A program made the position numbers and the translations under genes. The notes under the pieces were generated by a model. The model was not told the origin of the DNA. It searched no databases and saw only the letters and a program-made list of their open reading frames with translations. From Bacteroidales bacterium (GTDB lineage Bacteria > Bacteroidota > Bacteroidia > Bacteroidales > P3), in assembly GCA_017451385.1 (NCBI GenBank), contig JAFSPS010000002.1, positions 80,175 to 144,174 on the forward strand: a stretch of 64,000 bases of DNA. The letters are read 5' to 3'. How positions within the stretch are numbered: position 1 is the first letter of the stretch; every line of letters begins with the position of its first letter. Below are positions 9,234 through 18,441 of the stretch, piece after piece.

Positions 9234-10589
9234 TTACAACATTCCTGACACAATGACTACGATGAGTGCCAGCGGGACAATGTAGCGGATTAGGAACATA
9301 AGGGCTGGATAGTAGGGGATGCGCAGTGTGCCGTGGTTGGATAGTTCGTCGCGTATGTCGTCTGGTGACATTTCCCAACCGAAGAAGATGCACAGTCCGA
9401 GAGCGCAGAGGGGGAACATGTATGTGCCGCTCAGTAGGTCTGTGAGGTCGAAGAGGTTTCGTCCCATAATAGTGATGTGACCCAGTATGCCGTTGGAGAG
9501 AGATAGGACTACTGCCACGGCGAGAGAGGCAGCGGTACATATTATTGCTGAGAGAGGGCGTCGAATGCCCGAAACTTCGGTTAGCCACACGCAAAGAAAC
9601 TCTAACAACGAGATTGCGCTGGTTAGTGCCGCCATGACGAGTAGCAGGAAGAAAGCAATAGAAACATATTGTCCCACAGCCCCCATGGAATTGAACACTA
9701 CGGGTAGCACCTTAAAGACAAGTCCCGCTCCTTCGGCTGGTTCCATGCCACAAGAGAATACTGCAGGGAAGATGGCTATGCCGGAAAGGATGGCGATAAT
9801 GCTGTCGGAGAGGGTTATCCAGATAGTTGTTTTCAGAAGGTTGTCTTCGTTTGGGATATAGCCACCATAGACAATCATCATGCCTATGCCCACAGAGAGA
9901 GAGAAGAGTGCCTGTCCCAAGGCGGCGAGTACTGCTTCGGCATTTATTTTGCTGAAGTCGGGTAGCAGCAGGTAGGACAGTCCTTTGGCGCTTCCCGGCA
10001 TGGAGAGAGCATAGACGCACAATGCCAGCAGGAGAAGGACGAGGAGCGGCATAAGGATTTTAGATACTGCCTCGATGCCATTACGCACTCCACCCATGAT
10101 GACCGCCATAGCGATGAGCCCGAACACAAGAAGGAATACCAACGGATGCCATGTGCTTGAGGCAAAACTGTTGAAATAGTTTGTGACTGCATCGGTTGTA
10201 GCACCCAGGTGTGTCAGTGTGCCTGTTGCCGCATCAGTTAGATAGCTTGTAGTCCAGCCGGAGATTACCCAGTAGAGAGAAAGCGTTACGAAGGTTACCA
10301 AAACGCCGAAATGACCTACGAAACGCCACCCTTTATGCTGCGGTGCCAGCATGGGGAGAGCTTGAGAGGGAGTGTGGTGTGTGTGGCGACCCATGATGAA
10401 TTCCGCCATCATCATCGTGCCGCCCAGCAGAAAGACGAAGAGGAGGTAGATGAGCAGGAAGGCACCGCCGCCATATTTGCCGCAGATATAGGGGAAACGC
10501 CATACGTTGCCCAAGCCTACGGCAGAGCCTACGGCGGCAAGTATGGCTCCGAGATTGGAAGAAAAGGTATTGTTGTTGGCTGATGTCAT
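9234..10589 (-). CDS. sodium-dependent transporter, NSS/SNF family
   Basis: 451 residues with about eleven to twelve membrane segments. The N-terminus SNLGAILAAVGSAVGLGNVW followed by RFPYICGKYGGGAFLLIYLL is the conserved TM1 unwound region and the Na+/substrate-binding signature of neurotransmitter:sodium symporters. AEFIMGR follows in TM2. Bacterial members import amino acids or amines with Na+. Substrate cannot be assigned. Transcribed alone; a 21-base tandem array lies directly upstream of its start. Confidence 0.93.
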   Translation of the reverse strand: MTSANNNTFSSNLGAILAAVGSAVGLGNVWRFPYICGKYGGGAFLLIYLLFVFLLGGTMMMAEFIMGRHTHHTPSQALPMLAPQHKGWRFVGHFGVLVTFVTLSLYWVISGWTTSYLTDAATGTLTHLGATTDAVTNYFNSFASSTWHPLVFLLVFGLIAMAVIMGGVRNGIEAVSKILMPLLVLLLLALCVYALSMPGSAKGLSYLLLPDFSKINAEAVLAALGQALFSLSVGIGMMIVYGGYIPNEDNLLKTTIWITLSDSIIAILSGIAIFPAVFSCGMEPAEGAGLVFKVLPVVFNSMGAVGQYVSIAFFLLLVMAALTSAISLLEFLCVWLTEVSGIRRPLSAIICTAASLAVAVVLSLSNGILGHITIMGRNLFDLTDLLSGTYMFPLCALGLCIFFGWEMSPDDIRDELSNHGTLRIPYYPALMFLIRYIVPLALIVVIVSGML

Positions 10590-10593
10590 GTTG

Positions 10594-10698
10594 GAATTGT
10601 GAAAAGTGAATTGTGAGTTGTGAAAAGTGAATTGTGAGTTGTGAAAAGTGAATTGTGAGTTGTGAAAAGTGAATTGTGAGTTGTGAAAAGTGAATTGA
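10594..10698. repeat. 21-base tandem repeat, about five copies
   Basis: Near-perfect copies of a 21-base unit built from GTGAATTGTGA and GTTGTGAAAA lie immediately upstream of the transporter start codon. A related single fragment, GTGAATTGTGAAAAG, occurs near 12350. The array may include or displace the transporter promoter. Confidence 0.9.
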
Positions 10699-10795
10699 CA
10701 AATGCTTGGTCTATTGTGGTAGATTGTGGATAGAAATCTCTTTTATCGTTATTATTCGTGTTCGAAATTATGAATGATAAGACGTTTGTGGTGGG

Positions 10796-11269
10796 TTATC
10801 TCATTTGGCGTTCCATGTCGCGGCGGGAGTCTTTTTCCTTTATGCTGTCGCGTTTGTCATAGAACTTCTTGCCTTTAGCGAGAGAGATGAGCAGTTTGGC
10901 GTAGCCTCGCGAATCGACATAGAGCATGACGGGGATGATGGCGTTGCCGCGTTCCTTCATGCGGTTCTGTAGTTTGCGCAGTTCGCGACGGGTGAGTAGC
11001 AGTTTGCGGTCGCGCTTGGCAGGGTGATTCAGGTAGGAGCCGAAACGGTACTCGGATATGTGCATCTCGCGCACAAATAGCTCGTTGCCGATGAAGACGC
11101 AGTAAGCATCGGCCAGATTGGCTCGTCCGTCGCGTATAGACTTAATCTCTGTACCAGTAAGCACGAGACCGGCGTTATAGTCGTCGAGTAGGAAGTATTC
11201 GTAGGTGGCACGCTTGTTGCGTATCTCTATCTGGTTTTTCTCTTTAGTAGTTGTTGTTTTCTTTGCCAT
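10796..11269 (-). CDS. smpB: SsrA-binding protein SmpB
   Basis: 157 residues, the normal SmpB size. The core reads IRNKRATYEYFLLDDYNAGL, LTGTEIKSIRDGRANLADAY and REMHISEYRFGSYLNHPAKR, with the C-terminal basic tail GKKFYDKRDSIKEKDSRRDM. SmpB carries tmRNA to stalled ribosomes for trans-translation. The gene lies 63 bases downstream of the dihydrouridine synthase gene on the same strand and may share its transcript. Confidence 0.97.
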   Translation of the reverse strand: MAKKTTTTKEKNQIEIRNKRATYEYFLLDDYNAGLVLTGTEIKSIRDGRANLADAYCVFIGNELFVREMHISEYRFGSYLNHPAKRDRKLLLTRRELRKLQNRMKERGNAIIPVMLYVDSRGYAKLLISLAKGKKFYDKRDSIKEKDSRRDMERQMR

Positions 11270-11332
11270 TTTAGGAATAGTGGAATGTTAACGTGATTCG
11301 CAAATTGTCAAAGGCTGTTTTACATTGCGGTG

Positions 11333-12307
11333 CTAACAATCTGCATAGAATTGCTTGATATCATCAAAGATTGGAATAATCTTGTCTAAACTATCTACCG
11401 TGACGAGCGGTATGCGGAACTGCTTGAAGTCGCGTAGGTTGCGGAAGTAGCCTCCATAGTGTTTACGCATCTCGAAGATGGCGCTATGCTCGCCTTTGAA
11501 CTCCACTTCCGCCATCAGATGACGAAGGCATACTTCTACGCGTTCTGTCACGGGGACGAGGCGTTCCTCTTCGCCGCGTAAAGCGCGTTGTGTCTGTTCG
11601 AAAATCCATGGGTTGCCTATGGCGGCGCGTCCTATCAGTATGCCGTCAACGCCGTAGCGTTTGTGTGCCGCAACGGCTTCTGCTGCCGTAGTGATGTCGC
11701 CGTTGCCGAAGATAGGAATGTGCATCCGTGGGTTTTCTTTTACCGCGCCAATGAGCGTCCAGTCGGCTGTGCCGCGGTACATCTGTGCCTTGGTGCGCCC
11801 ATGTATTGCCAGTGCTGCTACGCCGACATCTTGCAGCCTCTCGGCGAGTTCCACGATGGGCTTGCTGCTCTCGTCGTAGCCTAGCCGTGTCTTGACGGTG
11901 ACGGGCAGTGTGGCGCGACGCACGAGACTCGCTGTGATGGCCACGAGGCGGTCGGGCTCGCGCAGCATGCCGCTGCCGGCTCCTTTGCCAGCCACCTTGC
12001 GCACGGGGCAACCCCAGTTGATGTCGATAAAATCGGGATGTCGCTGTTCTACTATCTCAAGGCATTGTAGCAGTTCTTCTTCGTTGCTGCCGAAAATCTG
12101 GATGCCGAGAGGGCGTTGTCCCTCGTCGAAGAGCATCTTGCGCAGGCTCTTCTCGGCATCGCGGTTCAGTGCCTCGCTGGCAATAAATTCAGTAACCACT
12201 ACATCGGCACCGAATTGCTTGCACACTGAGCGGTACGGCATGTCGGTGACGTCGTCCATAGGAGAAAGGCCTATGATGCATTTTTTTTGTGGCAGAAACG
12301 ATTTCAT
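11333..12307 (-). CDS. dus: tRNA-dihydrouridine synthase (DusB-like)
   Basis: 324 residues, an FMN TIM barrel. GLSPMDDVTDMPYRSVCKQ starts the barrel, IDINWGCPVRKVAGKGAGSG contains the catalytic Cys loop, and VKTRLGYDESS, LAIHGRTKAQMYRG and IFGNGDITT bind FMN and tRNA. It reduces uridines in tRNA D-loops. A TACTTTTG -7 element at 12327-12320 places the transcript start only a few bases before the ATG, so the mRNA is nearly leaderless. The exact Dus subfamily and target base are not certain. Confidence 0.95.
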   Translation of the reverse strand: MKSFLPQKKCIIGLSPMDDVTDMPYRSVCKQFGADVVVTEFIASEALNRDAEKSLRKMLFDEGQRPLGIQIFGSNEEELLQCLEIVEQRHPDFIDINWGCPVRKVAGKGAGSGMLREPDRLVAITASLVRRATLPVTVKTRLGYDESSKPIVELAERLQDVGVAALAIHGRTKAQMYRGTADWTLIGAVKENPRMHIPIFGNGDITTAAEAVAAHKRYGVDGILIGRAAIGNPWIFEQTQRALRGEEERLVPVTERVEVCLRHLMAEVEFKGEHSAIFEMRKHYGGYFRNLRDFKQFRIPLVTVDSLDKIIPIFDDIKQFYADC

Positions 12308-12497
12308 TTATTAAATTTGCAAAAGTACTGTTTTTTGTGAATTGTCTGTTGTGAATTGTGAAAAGATGGGTTTGAAATGTTGTGTAGGATGTTGTTTAGT
12401 AGATTATTAGTTTTTTTGTGGAGGGGCTATATTCCAAAGTGGATGAAAGAGAAAAGCAATTAAAAACAATATATAAAACAAAAAAAAACACGAAGAG

Positions 12498-12971
12498 ATG
12501 ACGACTGAAAAAGAGCTAAGCATACGCTATAATGAATATCCGTCGGTTGAGTCGTTGCCGGATGCCGACCGCCGCCTGATGGAGGCCGCCATAAGAGCAA
12601 CAGCTGCAGCCTATGCGCCGTATTCGCATTTCAGCGTTGGAGCTGCTGCCATGCTTGACGATGGCACCATAGTTACTGGCAGCAATCAGGAGAATGTGGC
12701 TTATCCGTCGGGGTTGTGTGCCGAGCGTACTGCTCTATTTGCTGCTGGAGCACAGCATCCAGACCGTGCTGTGACGGCACTTGCCATTGTGGCGCGTACG
12801 CCAGAGGGCAACCTCGTCGAGGCTTCGCCATGCGGCGCCTGTCGCCAGGTGATGGCAGAGACGCAGAAGCGCGGTGGCATGCCGTTGCGTGTGCTGATGT
12901 ACATTGGTGGCGGTGGCATACGCGAGGTGGAGGGTACAGATGCCTTGCTACCTTTCTCGTTCTCATTCTGA
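12498..12971 (+). CDS. cdd: cytidine deaminase
   Basis: 157 residues with the homotetrameric cytidine deaminase signature. AAAYAPYSHFSVGAAAML is the substrate-binding region, NVAYPSGLCAERTALF supplies the first zinc cysteine and the catalytic glutamate (CAE), and ASPCGACRQVM supplies the other two zinc cysteines. It hydrolyses cytidine/deoxycytidine to uridine for pyrimidine salvage. The gene stands alone, with a large hairpin downstream. Confidence 0.96.
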   Translation: MTTEKELSIRYNEYPSVESLPDADRRLMEAAIRATAAAYAPYSHFSVGAAAMLDDGTIVTGSNQENVAYPSGLCAERTALFAAGAQHPDRAVTALAIVARTPEGNLVEASPCGACRQVMAETQKRGGMPLRVLMYIGGGGIREVEGTDALLPFSFSF

Positions 12972-12994
12972 CGCAGCGTCATGTATGCGTTCTA

Positions 12995-13033
12995 CCAGTG
13001 GTCAACCACCAGTTAACCGGTGGTTGACCACTG
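12995..13033. repeat. 15-bp inverted repeat built of ACCnnnGGTT-type units
   Basis: CAGTGGTCAACCACC at 12996-13010 pairs perfectly with GGTGGTTGACCACTG at 13019-13033 around the loop AGTTAACC. It follows cdd and could terminate transcription, but no T-run follows. The same motif forms an array at 30181-30230, so it is probably a dispersed element. Confidence 0.75.
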
Positions 13034-13137
13034 AGAAAAAAAGCAAAGCAACCTGTTGGGATAAAACCAACGAGAGCTATTTACGTCTCATTTCGCAATG
13101 CAAAAATGGCGATTAGTGGTTGTTCGTACTAATTTTT

Positions 13138-13169
13138 TTTGTCAATGTTGTGAAATATCAGTACTTTTG
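13138..13169 (+). promoter_or_regulatory. promoter TTTG-n20-TACTTTTG
   Basis: TTTG at 13138-13141 and TACTTTTG at 13162-13169, spaced by exactly 20 bases, match both halves of the Bacteroidota promoter. The predicted start near 13176 leaves a 5' leader of about 95 bases before the gene at 13270. Confidence 0.75.
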
Positions 13170-13269
13170 CAACGTCATAATAGTGTGTGCCACTTAAAGC
13201 GTGATGGTCATTTTCTTAACCATAATGTTGTGGTACGATGTTATGCTAATAGATGAAAAACGATAGACT

Positions 13270-13905
13270 ATGAAGAAATTATATATAATGCTGTGCGTCA
13301 TGGCTCTTGGTGTTTCCGTTGCCAACGCACAGGAATATGAGGCACCTGTAGAGTTGTGGGACTGCGAGCAGGTGGATGGCAGCAACTATCACGGCTATTC
13401 GTTCAACGAGCGATGGGAAGTGGATTTCCGTGTGGAGAATCAGGATGGTCGCTACACCCTTACGGCTGAAGATATAGTGCTTGCCGAGGGTTTGATACAG
13501 AAATATATAGCCTACCTCAACCGTGAGCATGAGAACCAAGGCGGCATGTGTCCCGTCATTGATGAGCACATGACCAAGTACCGCCGTCAGTATGTGGGTT
13601 TTACTGATGTCGATGGTTTTCGCATAGCGTGGGTTAACTTTTTGTGGGACGACAACCTCACCGACGAGCAGCTGGCACAGGATGTGCTTCTCACCACGGG
13701 TGGCTGCGGTCATTTCTGGCATGTGAAAATCAATCTCGACACCGAGAAAATCTATGGCCTTGAGGTTAATGGCTACGGGGAGACATCCTATCTGCCACGA
13801 GCCAAGAAGCGCGCACCGCGCATCAGCCGCCCCAAACATAGCGGCGACCCGCAGCGCATACGCAAGACGGGTATTATCCATAGCGACGAAGAGAAGCTCT
13901 TTTAG
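13270..13905 (+). CDS. secreted protein of unknown function
   Basis: 211 residues with a clear signal peptide (LYIMLCVMALGVSVANA, cleavage before QEYEA). The mature part is acidic up to about 180 and contains one Cys pair region (GGMCPVIDEHMTKYRRQY, then GGCGHFW with conserved-looking Cys/His). It ends in a very basic tail, PRAKKRAPRISRPKHSGD. The GHFWHVKINLDTEKIYGL stretch looks like an edge strand of a small beta domain. The gene is first in a run with GtrA (15 bases away), the M14 peptidase and GT2, all on one strand. No known family recognised. Confidence 0.7.
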   Translation: MKKLYIMLCVMALGVSVANAQEYEAPVELWDCEQVDGSNYHGYSFNERWEVDFRVENQDGRYTLTAEDIVLAEGLIQKYIAYLNREHENQGGMCPVIDEHMTKYRRQYVGFTDVDGFRIAWVNFLWDDNLTDEQLAQDVLLTTGGCGHFWHVKINLDTEKIYGLEVNGYGETSYLPRAKKRAPRISRPKHSGDPQRIRKTGIIHSDEEKLF

Positions 13906-13920
13906 CACGGTCGTTTAGTC

Positions 13921-14373
13921 ATGTTAGAGTCTCTGCGTAACTTTGTCGTCAGACTATTGCACAACGACACGATACTCAAATTCTTGAAATTCGGTATCGT
14001 TGGTGCGTCGGGCATGGTTGTCGATTATGGTGTGCTGATTCTTTGCCGTGAGGTGCTGGGCATGGGCAATATTGTTGCAAACACCATCAGTTTCACTGCC
14101 GCCGCCTCGTCTAACTATTTCCTCAATCGTCGCTGGACCTTCCGCAGCACCGAGGAGCAGGTGAGCGTGGAGTATGCCAAGTTTTTCGCCGTCTCGCTCG
14201 TAGGTCTCGGCATCAGCAACCTTACGCTGTGGCTTTTGGGCATGGCAATGCCGGCATGGAATGACGACTGGCGTTTCTATATCCTAAAATTTGTTGCCAT
14301 AGTGGTGACGACACTGTGGAACTTCACAGGCAATATGCTGTTCACTTTCAGGCAGACGGTCTCCAAGCAATGA
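13921..14373 (+). CDS. GtrA-like membrane protein
   Basis: 150 residues with four membrane helices, the GtrA (PF04138) layout. ILKFLKFGIVGASGMVVDYG opens the first helix, FTAAASSNYFLNRRWTFRS ends the second, and KFVAIVVTTLWNFTGNMLFT forms the fourth. GtrA proteins are thought to move or hold lipid-linked sugars during surface polysaccharide glycosylation, typically beside a GT2 glycosyltransferase, as here (15610). Its TGA overlaps the ATG of the next gene, so the two are translationally coupled. Confidence 0.9.
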   Translation: MLESLRNFVVRLLHNDTILKFLKFGIVGASGMVVDYGVLILCREVLGMGNIVANTISFTAAASSNYFLNRRWTFRSTEEQVSVEYAKFFAVSLVGLGISNLTLWLLGMAMPAWNDDWRFYILKFVAIVVTTLWNFTGNMLFTFRQTVSKQ

Positions 14374-15572
14374 GGGGCTCATCGTCATCATACCACCTGT
14401 GTCGCAGCTCCCTACGTCTTGCTGTGTCTCTTTTCTTGTCAGTATTTCTCTATGTCTCCGCTGTCGAGGGACAGACGGTGCAGGATGACAATAGCGGCAC
14501 AATGCTTATGGCTACGCATACAGACTCTATGGCATCATGGCAACGCTATCCTACCTATGAGGTCTATACGGCTATGATGCAGCACTATGCGTCGCACTAT
14601 AGTCAGCTCTGCCACCTCGACACTATGGGCTATTCGTTCAATGGCCGCTTGTTGCTCTCGCTGGTGATTGAGACTGCAGCGCCCAAGCGCACGATGATGT
14701 ATAGCGGAGTTATTCATGGCGATGAGCCGTTGAGCTATGTCCTCCTGCTCCACCTTGCCGACACCCTCCTCAGCAGTTACGGCACCGACAGCCAGATTAC
14801 CGGCTTGCTGGACAGCGTGGCGGTCGTCATCATGCCTGTCACCAATCCCGATGGTCTCTACCGCCGAGGCAACAATAGCGTAGCTAATGGGCTGCGCACC
14901 AATGCCAACGGCATAGACCTCAATCGTAATTTTCCCGACCCTTTCGGCTATGGCCTCGGTGCGGATATACAGGTGGAAAATCAGGCGTTTATCAATTATG
15001 CGGATAGTATGCGTTTCAGCCATTCTGCTGCGCTGCATAGTGGCGATGAGGTACTCAACTACCCGTGGGACAGTTTCACCTCATCGCAACGTTATGTAGA
15101 GCAGTGGCAGTGGTGGCAGCAGGTCTGTCAGCGTTTCGTGGCCACGGTGCATAGGCACGACAGCCAGCGGCTGTGCACGGTGCGCAACAGCGGCTATGTG
15201 GCGGGTGGCGACTGGTATGTGATTCACAACGGACGTCAGGACTATATGAACTACTATCACGGAGTTTACGAGATGACAATGGAGCTTTCTTTTGTCAAGC
15301 AGGTGGCGTCCAGCCATATACCTATCTATTGGAACGCTTATGCAGAAGCTCTCATCGGCTATATTGCCGAGGTGCCGCCGACGGCATCGCCGGCAGCTAT
15401 CTATGCCTTGCAGCGTGCCGCCGACTCAATCAAAGTCTATCCCAACCCGACACGGGGTGCCGTCACTGTGCGCTGTGGCGGCAGTGTCGAGTATTTTGAT
15501 TTGAGCCATTGTCCAACAGGGGTGAACGTCGTCAAAGCCTTCGGACGTAATATAAAGGTTGTCAAATATTAG
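14370..15572 (+). CDS. M14 zinc carboxypeptidase with T9SS sorting domain
   Basis: 400 residues from ATG 14370, which overlaps the GtrA stop as ATGA. This start places the hydrophobic signal LRLAVSLFLSVFLYVSAVEG at the N-terminus. The M14 catalytic set is present: HGDE (His116, Glu119) for zinc, NPDGLYRR and DLNRNFPDPF for substrate binding, SAALHSGDEVLNYPWD for the third zinc ligand, and MTMELSF for the general-base Glu. The tail VYPNPTRGAVTV...VVKAFGRNIKVVKY is a type A T9SS sorting domain, so the enzyme should be exported and anchored on the cell surface. It trims C-terminal residues or peptidoglycan peptides. Embedded among glycan genes. Confidence 0.9.
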   Translation: MRGSSSSYHLCRSSLRLAVSLFLSVFLYVSAVEGQTVQDDNSGTMLMATHTDSMASWQRYPTYEVYTAMMQHYASHYSQLCHLDTMGYSFNGRLLLSLVIETAAPKRTMMYSGVIHGDEPLSYVLLLHLADTLLSSYGTDSQITGLLDSVAVVIMPVTNPDGLYRRGNNSVANGLRTNANGIDLNRNFPDPFGYGLGADIQVENQAFINYADSMRFSHSAALHSGDEVLNYPWDSFTSSQRYVEQWQWWQQVCQRFVATVHRHDSQRLCTVRNSGYVAGGDWYVIHNGRQDYMNYYHGVYEMTMELSFVKQVASSHIPIYWNAYAEALIGYIAEVPPTASPAAIYALQRAADSIKVYPNPTRGAVTVRCGGSVEYFDLSHCPTGVNVVKAFGRNIKVVKY

Positions 15573-15609
15573 CAAATGAAGAGATTGTAAATAGCACGAA
15601 GACATAAAG

Positions 15610-16779
15610 ATGCCATTCTTTGACCATATCTCTGTCGCTTTGCCAGTCCTTGCCGAGTATGACAACCTCCCGAGTCTGTTGGAGTGTCTGCGTCGGCAGA
15701 CATTCAGGAACTTCTCGCTCTATGTGTGTGTCAATCAACCGCAGGAGTGGTGGCAGATGCCTGTCAGCGACTGGCGGCGGCAGGCTTGCGACGACAATCG
15801 GCGTACGCTGTGCTACCTCTCTGCTGTGAACGATATGAGTGTGACGGTCATTGACTGTAGCAGCCTTTCTGTCGCTTGGGTGGGCAAGCGGCGTGGGGTA
15901 GGGTGGGCACGCAAGGTGCTTGCCGATAGCATCGTGCAGTCTGCCTCTAGTAATGAGGTGATAGTAAGTCTTGATGCTGACACCTCGTTTGGCGACAGTT
16001 ACCTTGAATCTGTCCTCAATATGTTCAACGCCCATCCGCGGTGCTCTGCTCTCGCCGTGCCCTATTATCATCCACTTTCGAGCAACGCCGACATAGACCG
16101 TGCCATGCTACGCTATGAGTGCTATATGCGGCATTACCTTCTCCATCTGCTACGCATTGCCAGTCCTTATGCTTTCACGGCTCTCGGTTCAGCGATGGCT
16201 TTCACTGGCGAGGCATATAAGAGGGTTGGAGGCTATACTCCATTGCAAGGTGGTGAGGATTTCTATCTCATGCAGAAATTTGCTAAGACGGGAGTTGTGA
16301 TGTTGCCATATACGGACGAGCTGTGCGTATATCCGTCTGGGCGTGTGTCGCAGCGTGTGCCTTTCGGCACAGGTCCTGCCATAGCCCTACCGCTGACGGA
16401 AATAGAAGAACGCTACCCGTTCTATGCCGCCCGTTCGTTTGACGATGTGCGTGCCACATACACCCTCTTTCCTGTCCTCTATGCTGCCGACATCGAAACC
16501 CCCATGAGTGCTTTCCTCCGTCAGCAGCTTGCTACCGACGACCTCTGGCAGTCCCTTCGCAAGAACTTCAAGCGGCAGGACTTGTTTGTTCGTGCCTGCG
16601 CCGAGCGCGTCGATGGGCTGCGCATCCTGCAGTACCTCAAGAGCCGTCCCCATCCCGATGAGTCACTAATAGCGGACGGTCATGCGATAGATTTTGCCGC
16701 TGGTGCCATTCCTAATCTCAATGCCGTCAGAAACAGCCTATTTAGTCAAGAGATGGAAGCCCGCCAAGCGTTGTGGTGA
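15610..16779 (+). CDS. family 2 glycosyltransferase
   Basis: 389 residues, GT-A fold. It opens with ISVALPVLAEYDNLPSLLEC, the nucleotide-sugar entry. SLDADTSFGDSYLESVLNMF holds the D-x-D metal site. GSAMAFTGEAYKRVGGYTPL and GGEDFYLMQKFAKTG, with the ED acceptor pair, complete the GT2 pattern. No membrane helices are evident. The gene is 37 bases after the M14 gene on the same strand and pairs naturally with the GtrA gene upstream, suggesting transfer of a sugar to a lipid carrier or an envelope glycan. Donor unknown. Confidence 0.88.
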   Translation: MPFFDHISVALPVLAEYDNLPSLLECLRRQTFRNFSLYVCVNQPQEWWQMPVSDWRRQACDDNRRTLCYLSAVNDMSVTVIDCSSLSVAWVGKRRGVGWARKVLADSIVQSASSNEVIVSLDADTSFGDSYLESVLNMFNAHPRCSALAVPYYHPLSSNADIDRAMLRYECYMRHYLLHLLRIASPYAFTALGSAMAFTGEAYKRVGGYTPLQGGEDFYLMQKFAKTGVVMLPYTDELCVYPSGRVSQRVPFGTGPAIALPLTEIEERYPFYAARSFDDVRATYTLFPVLYAADIETPMSAFLRQQLATDDLWQSLRKNFKRQDLFVRACAERVDGLRILQYLKSRPHPDESLIADGHAIDFAAGAIPNLNAVRNSLFSQEMEARQALW

Positions 16780-16986
16780 GATTAAGATTGGAGAGAGAAT
16801 AAGATTTCAAGATTTTAAGACGTTAAGATATTAAGATTTCAAGAGTATAAGATATTAAGATTGGAGAGAGAGTAAGATATCAAGATATTAAGATTGGAGA
16901 GAGAGTAAGATATCAAGATATTAAGATTGGAGAGAGAGTAAGATATCAAGATATTAAGATTGGAGAGAGAGTAAGATGTTAAGATA
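16780..16986. repeat. tandem repeat, 33-base unit
   Basis: Three and a half near-identical 33-base units (TAAGATATCAAGATATTAAG followed by ATTGGAGAGAGAG) preceded by degenerate copies. Same AAGAT/TTAAGATT family as 4717, 18109, 26453 and 27509. Bases 16987-17146 hold a degenerate ACCGATGGAGTT palindrome remnant near 17052 and AT-rich sequence leading to the next gene. Confidence 0.9.
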
Positions 16987-17146
16987 TATTTTTCGGTATG
17001 AAGGGTTATTTACTTATTTGCTTGACGAATTATTTTGAATTTTAACGTGTTACCGATGGAGTTATATAAAAGACCCTCGTAGAATACATCGGCACTCTTT
17101 TGTCTTGAATGTGAAATAAATTAATTATAATAATATAAAAAAAAAT

Positions 17147-18064
17147 ATGAAACGAGTATTGACATTCATGTCTATCGTCATTTTACTGGTTGCTTGTAGC
17201 AACAGAGAAAATGATTTGCGAGAACGCGCATTGTTTTTGTGCTCTTATATTCCAGACCATGAGCTGAAAGAACAGTCGAAAGAATACATGACTGAGGACT
17301 TCTATTCCGTGCTTGACACAGTCTTCAACCGTCTGCCCGAATTTGAGGCGATGGATCATGAGTGGTTGTATTATTTCGTAACGGGCAATGGCGGTAGTAT
17401 TGCAGACTATGAGGTGAAAAGCGTGGAAATCATCGACAAGACACATGCTGTGGCCACCATCATCGTAAGACAGAAATGGGAGGATGGCTCGTTTGACGAA
17501 CAGACAGATGTCGAAGAACATCAACTCATGATGGAGAAAGTAAATGGAGTCTGGCTAATGTCGGACTTCGATGGGCACAAGGATGATTGCCGTCGTCACA
17601 TCGCCATTAATCGTAGGGAGCAAGCTGTAAGACGGGCTATCAGTGATTATTTGGTGAAGGAGATTGGCTGGCAGTACGCGAAGGGCGACATCTGTGTGCC
17701 CACACTTATGATGGTGCATGAGGACGATGAGATCATTTTAGGTGACTTCTGGGTGTTCTGGTATCGGCAGGTGGGCGACACGCTGAAATGTGTCTCGGGC
17801 GGTAGCCATCCGGGCAGGATGACGATGAAGAAGGAGGGTAATCAGTGGATTGTAGCATCGTTTGAACAGGCCACCGATGGTGCAGGCAGCGAGGAGAGCT
17901 GTCGCAATCTCTTTGGAAGTTATTATGATGTGTATGAGTCCATCCATTCTAATGAGCATATTCGCGAGGATGTCCGCAAAAGCCAACTCCGTTACTATAT
18001 AAGTGAACATGGGCTGAACGTAAAGTTCTATCAGGACAATGGCTGGCCCGCCGAGGAGCTGTGA
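17147..18064 (+). CDS. hypothetical lipoprotein
   Basis: 305 residues with a lipobox VILLVAC (Cys17). The mature protein is rich in charged residues and appears to have two similar alpha/beta halves (about 30-155 and 165-290). The first contains EVKSVEIIDKTHAVATIIVR and the second DFWVFWYRQVGDTLKCVSGG with MKKEGNQWIVASFEQATDG. Both halves read like NTF2/DUF4878-type folds with a strand-loop-strand VNGVWLM or NQWIVA signature, but this is tentative. Flanked on both sides by tandem-repeat DNA, so it is monocistronic. Confidence 0.65.
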   Translation: MKRVLTFMSIVILLVACSNRENDLRERALFLCSYIPDHELKEQSKEYMTEDFYSVLDTVFNRLPEFEAMDHEWLYYFVTGNGGSIADYEVKSVEIIDKTHAVATIIVRQKWEDGSFDEQTDVEEHQLMMEKVNGVWLMSDFDGHKDDCRRHIAINRREQAVRRAISDYLVKEIGWQYAKGDICVPTLMMVHEDDEIILGDFWVFWYRQVGDTLKCVSGGSHPGRMTMKKEGNQWIVASFEQATDGAGSEESCRNLFGSYYDVYESIHSNEHIREDVRKSQLRYYISEHGLNVKFYQDNGWPAEEL

Positions 18065-18108
18065 AAAACAGATTAGGTGTTTGGTGGGATATTTAGATTG
18101 GTAGGAGA

Positions 18109-18175
18109 TTTGGATTCTAAGATATTAAGATTTTAAGATATTAAGATTTTAAGATGTTAAGATTGGAGAGATATT
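18109..18175. repeat. short array of AAGATATTAAGATTTT units
   Basis: Four to five imperfect copies related to the 16780 array. The remaining 18176-18441 holds no gene; a TAATTTTG -7-like element at 18342-18349 may serve the wbp operon. Confidence 0.75.
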
Positions 18176-18441
18176 TATATGGAGTTTTTCTTGATATGGT
18201 TTGAGAATGTTAATGATTAGATGCTATCAAAGGGAAGGTTAGAATGGTCCTATGTTTGAAACATAGTGGATTGAGCCAGTTTCATCTTGTCGTAAAGTGC
18301 ATATAGTGCGGAAAAAATCCCCTATATAAAAAAACAATTGATAATTTTGCTAAGAAGAATAATAAGGATTGCCATTCGTTAAGTAACTAATAGATAGGTG
18401 TATATATTTAGATAAAACAAAAGCAACTACTTCATAGTATC

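Noticed and set aside
10594-10698. CRISPR-like regular repeats
   Set aside because: Units follow one another without unique spacers and there are no cas genes in the window; the same applies to the AT-rich arrays at 4717, 16780, 26453 and 27509.
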